Position numbers and translations under genes: made by a program. Shown one piece after another: positions 53,225-62,519 of a stretch of DNA of 64,000 nucleotides. The DNA is from Pseudonocardia petroleophila (GTDB taxonomy: Bacteria; Actinomycetota; Actinomycetes; Mycobacteriales; Pseudonocardiaceae), in NCBI RefSeq assembly GCF_014235185.1, contig NZ_CP060131.1, positions 2,053,501-2,117,500 on the forward strand, in the 5' to 3' direction. The stretch's first letter is position 1; every line of letters starts with the position of its first letter. The notes below the pieces were generated by a model. It worked only from the letters and a program-made list of their open reading frames with translations. It searched no databases and had not been told where the DNA came from.

Positions 53225-53887
53225 TCAGGGCCGCGCGTCCGGGGGGACCGGACCCTCGACGGGCGCCGGGCCCGCGGGGGGAGCCGGCCGGGGCGGGGGC
53301 CGCAGACCCAGCCCGGCCAGCTCCAGCGCGGCCAGGCCGTCGATCGTCGCGCGGTCGTCGCGGCGCCATGCGGCGATCGGGTCGGGTGAGACGGCGAGCA
53401 GCCGGCGCACCGGTGCGCGGGTGAGGGCGCGCAGGGCGAGCAGGTCGGGGCCGACGGAGCGGGCCGTCCGCGCGGCGCGGGCCGCGACGATCCAGCGCAC
53501 CCGCAGCGCCAGCCAGAGCGCCACCACCGGGGCCGCGCCGATCACGACGATCGCGACGGCCGTGCCCGTGGCCGCGGTGGCGACCGCGGCCACCTGCTCC
53601 CGCCCGGCGTCGCCCAGCGACTGCCCGGCGCTGGTCCCGGTGCCCAGCGAGCGGGCCAGGTCCTCGCCCACGAAGGGCAGCCCGCGGGCGGCGTTCGCGG
53701 CGTCGGTGAACGCCCCGCGCACCGCGTCACCGGCGTCGGCCAGCGTCATCGCCGGCCCCTGCAGCCCGTTGACCAGCGCCTTCGTCGCCAGCGCGACGTT
53801 GACGACCACCACGACCCACAGCACCGTGAGCACGTCGGCCAGGATCTGGAGCGCCATGCGGACGGGGTGTTCGGCGTAGGGACGCAT
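53225..53887 (-). CDS. Membrane protein of unknown function (220 aa)
   Basis: Two hydrophobic segments (about 14-35, ADVLTVLWVVVVVNVALA, and about 105-128, AVAIVVIGAAPVVALWLALR) enclose a loop of about 70 residues (LADAGDAVRGAFTDAANAAR), probably extracellular. The C-terminal cytoplasmic part is Arg/Ala-rich and ends in a Pro-rich tail. No family recognised, though similar two-helix proteins are common in actinobacteria. It ends one base from the convergent lipoprotein gene. Confidence 0.7.
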   Translation of the reverse strand: MRPYAEHPVRMALQILADVLTVLWVVVVVNVALATKALVNGLQGPAMTLADAGDAVRGAFTDAANAARGLPFVGEDLARSLGTGTSAGQSLGDAGREQVAAVATAATGTAVAIVVIGAAPVVALWLALRVRWIVAARAARTARSVGPDLLALRALTRAPVRRLLAVSPDPIAAWRRDDRATIDGLAALELAGLGLRPPPRPAPPAGPAPVEGPVPPDARP

Positions 53888-53931
53888 GGCCGCGCAGCGT
53901 ATCCGCGGCCCGGACCCGGCGAGCGCCGGAG

Positions 53932-54612
53932 TCAGAGCAGGCCGAGCTTCGTCGCGGCGTAGACGGCCTCGGCGCGGCGGCTCACCATCAGCTTGCGCAT
54001 GAGGTTGCCGACGTGGAACTTCACCGTGGTCTCGGAGATGAACAGCTCCGCGCCGATCGCGCGGTTGGACAGGCCGCGGGCGAGCAGGCGCAGGACGTCG
54101 AGCTCGCGCTCGGTGAGCCGCTCCCGGTCCGGGACGCCGCCGGAGAGCGACCGGACCATCGCCGACGCGCTGCGGGCGTCGAACGCGCTCTCCCCGCGCG
54201 AGACGGCCCGGATCGCGCGCACCAGCTCGGTCGTGTCGACGTCCTTGACGACGTACCCGCGCGCGCCCGCCTGCACCGACTCCACGACGAGCCGGTCCTC
54301 GGCGAACGTGGTGAGCACGAGCACGCCGAGGCCGGGGTGGGCGGCGCAGAGGCGGCGGCAGACGTCGAGGCCGTCGGTCTGGGGGCCCGCGGTGAGCTTG
54401 AGGTCGAGCAGCACGACGTGCGGCCGGGAGGCGGCGACGGCGGCGATGGCGTCGTTCGGGGTGCCGGCCTCGCCGACGACGCGCAGGTCGTCCTCGCGCT
54501 CCAGCACCGCGCGCAGTCCCTGTCGCATGATCGAGTGGTCGTCGACGAGCACGATCCGCGTCGGCATCGGCCGGGCGCGCGTCGGGGGCTCGGTACGGGT
54601 GGCGGCGTTCAC
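53932..54612 (-). CDS. NarL/LuxR-type response regulator
   Basis: A 226-residue response regulator: receiver domain with IVLVDDHSIMRQGLRAVLER and the phosphoacceptor Asp in VVLLDLKL, then a LuxR HTH (LTERELDVLRLLARGLSNRA ... TTVKFHVGNLMRKL). GTG start overlapping the kinase stop by 4 bases; an ATG at MPTRIVLVDDH would remove 16 residues. With the kinase and the iron alcohol dehydrogenase it forms a set resembling the MnoSR system beside alcohol dehydrogenase genes in mycobacteria (from memory; to be checked). Confidence 0.9.
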   Translation of the reverse strand: MNAATRTEPPTRARPMPTRIVLVDDHSIMRQGLRAVLEREDDLRVVGEAGTPNDAIAAVAASRPHVVLLDLKLTAGPQTDGLDVCRRLCAAHPGLGVLVLTTFAEDRLVVESVQAGARGYVVKDVDTTELVRAIRAVSRGESAFDARSASAMVRSLSGGVPDRERLTERELDVLRLLARGLSNRAIGAELFISETTVKFHVGNLMRKLMVSRRAEAVYAATKLGLL

Positions 54613-55964
54613 GGCGTGCTCCTGTCGGGTGCGCAGGGGACGGGGACGTCCACCTGCACCTGCAGCCCGCCGAGCCGGGCCCGCCGGAACGTCAGCGACC
54701 CGCCCAGCTCGCGGGCGCGGGTCTGCATGTTGACCAGTCCGCGGTGCTCGCCGGACGGGGCGACGACGCTGGCCCGCAGGCTGCGCCGGACGGCGTCGGG
54801 GCTGCCGCGGCCGTCGTCGGAGATCGTCAGCCGGACCTGCCCGCAGGTGTAGGCCAGCCGCACGACGGCCCTGCTCGCGTCGGCGTGCACCGCGGTGTTG
54901 AACAGGGCCTCGCCCGCGATCCGGAACAGCGACTGCTCGCAGTCGGCGGGCAGCGCCACCGGCTTGCCGCCGATCCGCACCTCGACGCGCAGCTCGTCGG
55001 GCATGTGCACGCCGGACAGGCGCCGCAGCATCGACGGCAGGTCCTCGTCGGCGCAGCCGTCGCGCTCGTTGAGGGCGTAGATCGCCGAGCGCAGCTGCTC
55101 GACCGCGCGGCGGGTGAGGTCCTTCGCGGTGTCGAGCTGGCCGCGCAGCCGCTCGTCGTCGATCTCGGAGCGCACGAGCTCGATGTGCATGCCCGCCGAG
55201 AGCGCGTACTGGGTGACGCTGTCGTGCAGCTCGCGCGCGATCCGGTGCCGCTCGACGTCGAGCACCTCGCGCTGGCGGGCGGCCCCCAGCTCGGCCTGGG
55301 TGGCGACGAGCTGGTCGTTGCGGGCCTTGAGGTCGTCGGCCTGCTGCGTGGCGTGGGCGTAGAGCCGGGCCGAGTGCTCGTGCAGCGCGCAGTTCTGCAG
55401 CGCCGCGGCCGTCTGACCGGCCAGGATGCGCAGCACCGACTGGTCGGTGCCGTCGATCTCGCGCTCCTCGGGCGTCCACGCGATGAACCCGCCGACGACC
55501 CGTCCGTCGAGCCGCACGGGCACGTGCAGGTGCCGGCGGGTGACCTCGGCGGGATGGGGGTGGTCGTCGGCGCGGCCGGTGTGGATGTGCCGGACGTGGT
55601 CGCGGATCCGCACCGGGACCGTCGCCAGGTCGGGCCACTCGGCGCTGTCCGGGCCGCGCACGAGGTGGCGCGGGCGGGCGTCGGGCAGCTCCCCGTCGAC
55701 GAGGGCGAACGCGACCCACTCGGCGGAGAGGTGGTTGGCCGCCGCCTCGACGACGGCCCGCACCAGTGCCTCGGACCCCTCCATCGTGCGGACGAGCGCG
55801 GCGGAGATCCGCTCCAGCGCGTGGATGACGCGGCGCATGCGCTCCGCGGACACCCGGTACTCCGGGTAGTAGTGCGGCTTGCCCGACCGCAGGCCGGTGA
55901 GCGCCTCGAGGTCGGGCCGGGGCCGGGCCGGGGTGCGCTTGGGGGGCCACGCCGCGGTGGTCAC
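54609..55964 (-). CDS. GAF-domain sensor histidine kinase (HisKA_3 type)
   Basis: A 451-residue cytoplasmic kinase with no membrane segment. A GAF-like sensor (about 60-200), a coiled region, the phosphoacceptor box ERHRIARELHDSVTQYALSA, then the ATPase with FRIAGEALFNTAVHADAS (N-box) and ISDDGRGSP. This is the NarL-partner type. The GTG start lies 7 bases after the iron alcohol dehydrogenase stop, so dehydrogenase, kinase and regulator are co-transcribed. The signal is probably intracellular, perhaps an alcohol or aldehyde metabolite (inference). Confidence 0.9.
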   Translation of the reverse strand: MTTAAWPPKRTPARPRPDLEALTGLRSGKPHYYPEYRVSAERMRRVIHALERISAALVRTMEGSEALVRAVVEAAANHLSAEWVAFALVDGELPDARPRHLVRGPDSAEWPDLATVPVRIRDHVRHIHTGRADDHPHPAEVTRRHLHVPVRLDGRVVGGFIAWTPEEREIDGTDQSVLRILAGQTAAALQNCALHEHSARLYAHATQQADDLKARNDQLVATQAELGAARQREVLDVERHRIARELHDSVTQYALSAGMHIELVRSEIDDERLRGQLDTAKDLTRRAVEQLRSAIYALNERDGCADEDLPSMLRRLSGVHMPDELRVEVRIGGKPVALPADCEQSLFRIAGEALFNTAVHADASRAVVRLAYTCGQVRLTISDDGRGSPDAVRRSLRASVVAPSGEHRGLVNMQTRARELGGSLTFRRARLGGLQVQVDVPVPCAPDRSTP

Positions 55965-55971
55965 CTGGCCG

Positions 55972-57222
55972 TCACATCGCCGCCCGGAACAGGCTCTCGA
56001 TGTCGTCGAACGACGCGCCGCGCGGGTTCGTCGTCAGGCAGGCGTCGCCGAGGGTGAGCTGGGCCAGCCGCGGGATGTCGGCGTCGGTGACGCCGAGGGA
56101 GGACAGCCCCTTCGGCACGCCGACCTCGTCGCCCAGCTCGCGCACGGACTCCGCGACCAGGTGCACGGCCTCGGTGGCGGGAGCGCCGAGCACGTCCAGG
56201 CCCATCGCCTGCGCGATCGGGACGAAGCGCTCGGGGGAGTCGGCGCCGTTGAAGCGGATGACGTGCGGCAGCAGCACCCCGTTGACGACGCCGTGCGGCA
56301 GGTCGAGCATCCCGCCGACCTGGTGGCTCATGGCGTGCGTGGCGCCGAGGATCGCGTTGGTGAACGCCAGCCCCGCTTCCAGGGCGGCCTGCGCCATCAG
56401 CGAGCGGGCCTCCGCGTTGCGCGGGCGCAGCATCGTCTCGGCGAGGTTGGAGTTGACCAGGGAGATCGCCTGCAGCGCGTGGTGGTCGGTGAGCGGCCCG
56501 TGGGCCAGCGAGACGAAGGCCTCGATGCCGTGGGTGAGCGCGTCGAGGCCGGTGGCGGCGTTGAGCCACTCCGGCATCGTGACCAGCAGCCGCGGGTCGA
56601 CGACGGAGACGTCCGGGACGAGGGCCCGGCCCATGATCGTGATCTTGGTGTGCCGCTCAGTGTCGGTGACGATGCAGAACTGGGAGACGTCGGCGCCGGT
56701 GCCCGACGTGGTGGGCATCATGATCAGCGGGGGGATCGGGTGCGCGATCCGGTCGATGCCCTCGTAGTCGAGGATCCGCCCGCCGTTGGCGGCGAGCAGC
56801 GCGACGCCCTTGGCCGCGTCGATGACGGAGCCGCCGCCGATGCCGAGCACGACGTCGCAGCCGGACTCGAGGTAGCGCTCGTAGCCCGCCTGGATCTCGT
56901 GGTCCTTCGGGTTGGGCGTGAGGTCCAGCCACACCTGCGGTGCGAGCCCGGCCGCGGTCAGCTGCGCCAGCAGCTCCGCGGGCCAGCCCGCCTCCATGAC
57001 GCCCGGGTCGGTGACGACGAACGGCCGCCGCGCCCCGAGGCGACCCGCGGCGTGCGCGGCCTCGGACAGCGATCCCTCGCCGAACACGATCTCCGGGGCA
57101 TGGAACTTGGACAGCCGCAGCGGCTGGTGCTCGGAACGCTGCTCCGGGCTGCGTCGAGCGAGCAGCACCGAGTCGCCGACCCGGCGCGCTTCTCCGACGA
57201 GGACCACATTGCCCCCTTGCAT
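55972..57222 (-). CDS. Iron-containing (group III) alcohol dehydrogenase
   Basis: A 416-residue Fe-ADH. NAD loop GIGGGSVIDAAKGVALLA; metal ligands in TGLDALTHGIEAF, THAMSHQVGG and LDLPHGVVNG; TTSGTGADVSQF is typical. The N-terminal about 45 residues (MQGGNVVLVGEARRVGDSVL) precede the usual start LSKFHAPEIVFGEGS and make the true start uncertain; a GTG 36 bases earlier is possible. It is not the NDMA-dependent methanol dehydrogenase type, which starts differently. It is the first gene before a kinase/regulator pair, so the alcohol it oxidises may be sensed by that pair. Confidence 0.87.
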   Translation of the reverse strand: MQGGNVVLVGEARRVGDSVLLARRSPEQRSEHQPLRLSKFHAPEIVFGEGSLSEAAHAAGRLGARRPFVVTDPGVMEAGWPAELLAQLTAAGLAPQVWLDLTPNPKDHEIQAGYERYLESGCDVVLGIGGGSVIDAAKGVALLAANGGRILDYEGIDRIAHPIPPLIMMPTTSGTGADVSQFCIVTDTERHTKITIMGRALVPDVSVVDPRLLVTMPEWLNAATGLDALTHGIEAFVSLAHGPLTDHHALQAISLVNSNLAETMLRPRNAEARSLMAQAALEAGLAFTNAILGATHAMSHQVGGMLDLPHGVVNGVLLPHVIRFNGADSPERFVPIAQAMGLDVLGAPATEAVHLVAESVRELGDEVGVPKGLSSLGVTDADIPRLAQLTLGDACLTTNPRGASFDDIESLFRAAM

Positions 57223-57373
57223 TGCTTCGGCCCGTGCACCCGAGGTGACGTGATGCACAGCGTCGTCGAGGTTACAAGAGGTCCGGGCCGAGTGGGCGGG
57301 GCAGAAGGGTGCGGTCTGGCCCGATCGGACAGCCCCGGTGGTCCCGATGCCGCAGTCGCCCGAACCGACCCTC

Positions 57374-57387
57374 CCCGTCCGGACGGG
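57374..57387. repeat. Perfect 14-bp palindrome after xdhC
   Basis: CCCGTCCGGACGGG, one base beyond the xdhC stop codon and about 150 bases upstream of the alcohol dehydrogenase start. It could be a short terminator hairpin (5-bp stem, CCGG loop) or a dimeric operator for the downstream dehydrogenase operon. Confidence 0.45.
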
Positions 57388-57388
57388 A

Positions 57389-58504
57389 TCAGCCGACGTG
57401 GATGGGCCCCTCGCGCTCCGCGAGGCGGATGCCCGCCCCGCCCCAGTGCTGCGCGATCATCTCCGCGGCGATCGACACGGCCGTCTCCTCCGGGGTGCGG
57501 GCGCCGAGGTCGAGCCCGATCGGCGAGGACATGCGCGCGAGCTCGGCCTCAGTGAGCCCCTTCTCGCGCAACCGCTCCAGCCGGTCGTCGTGGGTGCGCC
57601 GCGAGCCCATCGCGCCGATGTAGGCGACCTCGGGCAGCCGCAGCGCGACCTCCAGCAGCGGCACGTCGAACTTGGGGTCGTGGGTGAGCACGCAGAGCAC
57701 CGTGCGCTTGTCGATGCGCCCGGCGTCGGCCTCGGCCTGCAGGTAGCGGTGCGGCCACTCCACGACGACCTCGTTGGCCCCCGGGAACCGCGACGCCGTG
57801 GCGAACACCGGCCGCGCGTCGCAGACCGTGACCCGGAAGCCGAGGAAGCTGCCCATGCGGGCGACGGCCGCCGCGAAGTCGATCGCGCCGAACACGATCA
57901 TGCGGGGCGGCGGGGCGAAGGACTCGACGAACACGGTCAGGCCCTCGCCGCGGCGCTGGCCGTCGACGCCGTAGGTGACCTGGCCGTTGCGGCCCGCGTC
58001 GAGCAGGCCGCGCGCGTCGTCGCGGATGGCGTCGTCGAGCCGGGGGGAGCCGGTGCCGCCCTCGACGTGGTCGGGCCACACGATCAGCCGCGTGCCCAGG
58101 CGCTCGGCCGGCCCGGCGATGACGGTGGCCACCGCGACCGGGGACTCGTCGCGGATCGCCTCGGCGATCCGGCCGAGCTCGGCGTAGGTCTCCGGGTTCA
58201 CCTTCTCCACGAAGATGTCGATGATCCCGCCGCAGGTCAGGCCCACGGTGAAGGCGTCCTCGTCGGACACGCCGTAGCGCTGGAACAGCGGGCGCCCGTC
58301 GGCCAGCACCTCCTGGCCCAGCTCGTAGACCGCACCCTCGACGCAGCCGCCCGACACGCTGCCGACGGCCTCGCCGCCCGGCCCGATCAGCATCGACGCG
58401 CCGGGCTGGCGGGGCGCGGAGCTGTAGGTGCCGACGACCGTGGCGAGCGCGGCCGTCTCGCCCTTGGCCCACCACTCGTCGAGCTTGCCCAGTACGTCAC
58501 GCAT
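57389..58504 (-). CDS. XdhC/CoxI-family molybdoenzyme maturation factor
   Basis: A 371-residue XdhC-type protein: the N-terminal VVGTYSSAPRQPGASMLIG and VSGGCVEGAVYE, a central VGLTCGGIIDIFVE, and a C-terminal Rossmann part (MIVFGAIDFAAAVARMGSFL, VLTHDPKFDVPLLE, YIGAMGSRRTHDDR). XdhC proteins bind and sulfurate the molybdenum cofactor for xanthine-dehydrogenase or CO-dehydrogenase-type enzymes. The ATG overlaps the coxE stop by 8 bases. No structural subunits lie in the window. Confidence 0.92.
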   Translation of the reverse strand: MRDVLGKLDEWWAKGETAALATVVGTYSSAPRQPGASMLIGPGGEAVGSVSGGCVEGAVYELGQEVLADGRPLFQRYGVSDEDAFTVGLTCGGIIDIFVEKVNPETYAELGRIAEAIRDESPVAVATVIAGPAERLGTRLIVWPDHVEGGTGSPRLDDAIRDDARGLLDAGRNGQVTYGVDGQRRGEGLTVFVESFAPPPRMIVFGAIDFAAAVARMGSFLGFRVTVCDARPVFATASRFPGANEVVVEWPHRYLQAEADAGRIDKRTVLCVLTHDPKFDVPLLEVALRLPEVAYIGAMGSRRTHDDRLERLREKGLTEAELARMSSPIGLDLGARTPEETAVSIAAEMIAQHWGGAGIRLAEREGPIHVG

Positions 58505-59633
58505 TCCGAACCACCTCGAGAAGCTCTTCCAGGGTGGCCAGGCTGTGCCCGGCCAGCAGATCGTCCAAGTACGGTAGGGCGGCGACTATTCCGCCCTGCA
58601 CCGGGGCGTACCCGTCCTTCCCCGCGTGCGGGTTGACCCAGACGAGCTTGTGCGCGAGCCGGTGCAGCCGCGACATCTGCACGCCGAGCAGGTCGGTCTC
58701 GCCGCGCTCCCAGCCGTCGGAGAACACGACGACGACCGCGCGCCGGGCCGCGCCGCGCTGCCCCCAGCGGTCGACGAACGCGCGCATGACCTCGCCGAGC
58801 CGGGTGCCGCCGGACCAGTCCGGGATGGCGCGGCCCGCCGCGGCGAGCGCGCGGTCGGCGTCGCGCATCCGCAGCTCGCGGGTGATGCGGGTGAGCCGGG
58901 TGCCGAGCGTGAACGCCTCGACGGTCCCGGGCGAGCGCCGGACGACGACGTGGGCGAAGCGCAGCAGGGCGTCGGCGTAGGGCTCCATCGACCCGGAGAC
59001 GTCGACGAGCAGGACGACCCGGCGCGGGCGGCGGGAGTGGTCGCGGTGGTGCAGGCGGCGCAGCTCGCCCTGGTCGCGCAGCGCGGCGCGCAGGGTGCGG
59101 CCCGGGTCGGTCGGGCCGTGGCGGGACGGGCGCAGGCGCCGGGAGCGGCGCGTCGGCAGCTCGGGGCGCAGCAGCGCGAGGAGCCGGCGCAGGTGCTCGC
59201 GCTCGGCCGGGGTGAGCTCGGCGAGGTCGCGGTTGCGGAGCACCTCGTTGCCGCTGGCCCGCGCGAAGACCTGGGTGCTCTCGCCTGCGTCGTCCTCGTC
59301 GGACTCGCCCTGCGTCGACGGCGTGAGCGCGGCCAGCTTCGGCGGCGGGGGCTTGCGCTCGTCGACGACGCGGGTGCGGCCGCCCCCGCGGGGCGGGGTG
59401 AACCAGTCGTCGAACGCGCGGTCGTAGCGCGGCAGGTCGTCGGGGTCGGAGCACAGGGTGAGCCGGCCGGCCCAGTAAGTCTGGGTGCGGCTGGTGACGT
59501 CGAGCGCGTCGAGGGCGGCCAGGAAGGCCGCCACGCGGTCGGTGGTGACGGCCAGCCCCGCGGCGCGCAGGACGACGGTGAAGCCGACGAGCCCCTCGAT
59601 GGGGTCGCCGACCGGGACCTCGGTGCTGGTCAC
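58497..59633 (-). CDS. coxE: CoxE-type VWA-domain protein
   Basis: A 378-residue VWA protein of the CoxE type: N-terminal GFTVVLRAAGLAVTTDRVAAF and YWAGRLTLCSDPDDLPRYDRAF, then a charged linker, then the VWA domain with MIDAS LLVDVSGSMEPYADALLRF, WSGGTRLGEVM and VVVFSDGWERG. With CoxD it helps mature the active site of CO dehydrogenase-family enzymes. GTG start 7 bases after the coxD stop. The second MoxR-VWA pair in the window. Confidence 0.9.
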   Translation of the reverse strand: MTSTEVPVGDPIEGLVGFTVVLRAAGLAVTTDRVAAFLAALDALDVTSRTQTYWAGRLTLCSDPDDLPRYDRAFDDWFTPPRGGGRTRVVDERKPPPPKLAALTPSTQGESDEDDAGESTQVFARASGNEVLRNRDLAELTPAEREHLRRLLALLRPELPTRRSRRLRPSRHGPTDPGRTLRAALRDQGELRRLHHRDHSRRPRRVVLLVDVSGSMEPYADALLRFAHVVVRRSPGTVEAFTLGTRLTRITRELRMRDADRALAAAGRAIPDWSGGTRLGEVMRAFVDRWGQRGAARRAVVVVFSDGWERGETDLLGVQMSRLHRLAHKLVWVNPHAGKDGYAPVQGGIVAALPYLDDLLAGHSLATLEELLEVVRNA

Positions 59634-59640
59634 GGGCCCC

Positions 59641-60537
59641 TCAGGAGGCGAGCAGGGTGTCGAGCTGCTTGCGGACGCGGTCGGCGTCCTCGCGGTACTT
59701 GAGGACGGCGCCGAGGGTGGCCGCCGCGCTGTCCACGTCGAGGTGGCTCGCGCCGACCAGCTGCAGCGCGCGGGCCCAGTCGATGGTCTCCGCGACGCCG
59801 GGGGGCTTGAGGAGGTCGGCCTGGCGCAGTGCGCGGACGGCCCCGGCCACCTGGGCCGCGAGCCGCTCGGGGATCCCGGGCAGCCGGGAGTGCAGGATCT
59901 CGATCTCGCGCTGCAGGTCGGGGTGGTCGAGCCACAGGTAGAGGCAGCGCCGCTTGAGGGCGTCGTGCACCTCGCGCGTGCGGTTGGAGGTGAGCACCAC
60001 CAGCGGCGGGACCGTCGCCCGGATCTCGCCGATCTCCGGGATGGTGACGGCGTGCTCGGTGAGCACCTCCAGCAGGAAGGCCTCGAACTCGTCGTCGGCG
60101 CGGTCGATCTCGTCGATCAGCAGCACGCTCGGCGTGGTCTGCAGGGCCTCGAGGATCGGGCGGGCCAGCAGGAAGCGCGGGTCGTAGAGGGAGGCCTCGA
60201 CGGCGTCGGTGTCGAGGGCGCCGCTGCCCGCGGTGGCCTCGAGCGCGCGCAGGTGCAGCAGCTGGCGCGGGAAGTCCCAGTCGTAGAGCGCCTGCGAGGC
60301 GTCGATCCCGTCGTGGCACTGCAGCCGGATCAGTTTCGCGCCCAGCACCTGGGCGAGCGCCTGGGCCAGCGCGGTCTTGCCCGTTCCGGGTTCGCCCTCG
60401 CAGAACAGGGGTCGATTCATCTGCATGGCGAGGAACGTGGCGGTCGCCAGCCCGTCGTCGGCGAGATATCCGGTGGAGCGCAGAGCGGCGGCCAACGCGG
60501 CGGGGGAGTCCGCCGGACCTGCGGGGCGATCGTTCAC
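59641..60537 (-). CDS. coxD: CoxD-type MoxR AAA+ ATPase
   Basis: A 298-residue AAA+ ATPase: Walker A FCEGEPGTGKTALAQALA, Walker B VLLIDEIDRADDEFE, sensor LVVLTSNRTREVHDALKRRC. CoxD unfolds or remodels apo-enzyme for insertion of the Mo/Cu site. The GTG at VNDRPAGPADSPAAL with GGAG upstream was preferred; an earlier TTG or GTG would add an unconserved Arg-rich stretch. First gene of coxD-coxE-xdhC. Confidence 0.9.
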   Translation of the reverse strand: MNDRPAGPADSPAALAAALRSTGYLADDGLATATFLAMQMNRPLFCEGEPGTGKTALAQALAQVLGAKLIRLQCHDGIDASQALYDWDFPRQLLHLRALEATAGSGALDTDAVEASLYDPRFLLARPILEALQTTPSVLLIDEIDRADDEFEAFLLEVLTEHAVTIPEIGEIRATVPPLVVLTSNRTREVHDALKRRCLYLWLDHPDLQREIEILHSRLPGIPERLAAQVAGAVRALRQADLLKPPGVAETIDWARALQLVGASHLDVDSAAATLGAVLKYREDADRVRKQLDTLLAS

Positions 60538-60752
60538 GGCTCCAGCATGACGGACCGCCGGGGTGCAGGCCACCTCGGGCCGCCGGCCCCTCGCGGTGGG
60601 TGCACGGGTCATGACGCTGGGTCGACCGAAAGGTGTGACGGGTTCGGCAATACTTTCACTTTGGACGCATTGGTTCGACCGTGATCGACCCGTGATGTCA
60701 TGCGCGTGACCTGGTGATGTTCACGTATCGCCCACGTAATGCTGCCGTTACC

Positions 60753-60766
60753 GTGACGATCGTCAC
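60753..60766. promoter_or_regulatory. CRP/GlxR-like site upstream of first rpf
   Basis: GTGACGATCGTCAC, a perfect palindrome with GTGA-N6-TCAC, the core of the cAMP-receptor-protein consensus TGTGA-N6-TCACA. Its centre lies about 54 bases before the predicted transcription start, a usual activator position. rpf genes of mycobacteria and corynebacteria are known CRP/GlxR targets. Confidence 0.55.
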
Positions 60767-60814
60767 TCGGCAGAAGTTTGCCGTTCTGCCTGTTCCGGCT
60801 CGTAGCGTCGTCCG

Positions 60815-60840
60815 TCGGTCGATCCGCGAGGATCGTCCGA
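60815..60840 (+). promoter_or_regulatory. 5'-end hairpin of first rpf leader
   Basis: TCGG, T, CGATCC, loop GCGA, GGATCG, T, CCGA: a 4-bp stem, a T-T mismatch, a 6-bp stem and a GNRA-type tetraloop, starting where transcription is expected to begin. It may stabilise the mRNA. The second rpf leader has a hairpin of the same design. Confidence 0.5.
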
Positions 60841-60867
60841 GAATGCATCCGGAACCGTCGCGCCACA

Positions 60868-61610
<743 letters not shown>

Positions 61611-61623
61611 CCCCACCGACCGA

Positions 61624-62049
61624 TCAGGTCGAGTTGACCCACTCGTCGGACCCGTCGGCGAACGCCTGGTGCTTCCAGACCGGCAGCAGGCGCTTCACCT
61701 CCTCGACGAGCTCGGCGCAGGTGTCGAACGCCTCCTTGCGGTGATCGGCGGCGACCGCGCACGCCAGCGCGACCTCGCCGATCTCCAGGCGGCCCACCCG
61801 GTGGCTCACCGCGATGGCGCGGACGCCGGTCGCCCGGGCCGCCACGTCGGCGGCCACCTGCTCCACGACGGACCCGGCCGTGGGGTGCGCGCTGTACTCC
61901 AGCCCGCGCACCGCACGGCCGCCGTCGTGGTCGCGCACGACGCCCGCGAACGTCACCACGGCGCCCGCGGCGGCGTGGTCGACCAGTGCGGCGTGCTCGG
62001 CGACGTCGAGGGGCTCCTCGCCCACCGCGGCACGTAGGACGATCGTCAT
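61624..62049 (-). CDS. moaE: Molybdopterin synthase catalytic subunit
   Basis: A 141-residue Moa[27 protein letters not shown]-like [37 protein letters not shown] and [18 protein letters not shown] with the catalytic lysines. It puts two sulfurs onto cyclic pyranopterin with thiocarboxylated MoaD. No classical moaD follows; the MoaD-like gene at 32.4 kb is distant. ATG overlapping the moaB stop by 4 bases. Confidence 0.94.
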   Translation of the reverse strand: MTIVLRAAVGEEPLDVAEHAALVDHAAAGAVVTFAGVVRDHDGGRAVRGLEYSAHPTAGSVVEQVAADVAARATGVRAIAVSHRVGRLEIGEVALACAVAADHRKEAFDTCAELVEEVKRLLPVWKHQAFADGSDEWVNST

Positions 62050-62519
62050 GTGTGGTCGCCTCCTCTGAGCTGGTCCACGGCGTGGTCGAGCACTCCCGCG
62101 AGCACACCGAGACCGTCGCGGACTCCCCCCGTCGATCCGGGGAGGTTCACGACCAGCGTGCGGCCCGCGACACCGGTGAGGCCGCGCGAGAGCACGGCGG
62201 TCGGCACGGTCGGCGCGCCCGCGGCGCGGATCGCGTCGGCCAGCCCGGGCACCTCGTAGTCCAGGACGCCGCGGGTGACCTCCGGCGTGGCGTCGGTCGG
62301 CGAGATGCCGGTGCCGCCCGTGGTGATCACGACGTCGACGCCGTCGGCGACCGCGGCGCGCAGTGCGTCGCCGACCGGCTCCCCGTCGGGCACGACGGCG
62401 GGGTCGGGCGTGTCGTAGCCGTGTTCGCGCAGCCAGTCGGCGATCAGCGGCCCGCCGCGGTCGGCGTAGACGCCCGCCGCGGCGCGGTTGGAGGCGGTGA
62501 CGACCCGGGCGCGCTTCAC
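62046..62519 (-). CDS. MogA/MoaB-family molybdopterin adenylyltransferase
   Basis: A 157-residue protein: [50 protein letters not shown] and [13 protein letters not shown], the molybdopterin-binding pattern. It adenylates molybdopterin for Mo insertion. GTG start overlapping the moaC stop by 4 bases. Length fits MoaB/Mog; which of the two names applies cannot be decided. Confidence 0.92.
   Translation of the reverse strand: MKRARVVTASNRAAAGVYADRGGPLIADWLREHGYDTPDPAVVPDGEPVGDALRAAVADGVDVVITTGGTGISPTDATPEVTRGVLDYEVPGLADAIRAAGAPTVPTAVLSRGLTGVAGRTLVVNLPGSTGGVRDGLGVLAGVLDHAVDQLRGGDHT

Noticed and set aside
55972..57222. NDMA/mycofactocin-dependent methanol dehydrogenase (Mno/Mdo)
   Set aside because: The N-terminus and core motifs do not match that subgroup; it is a generic group III iron alcohol dehydrogenase.
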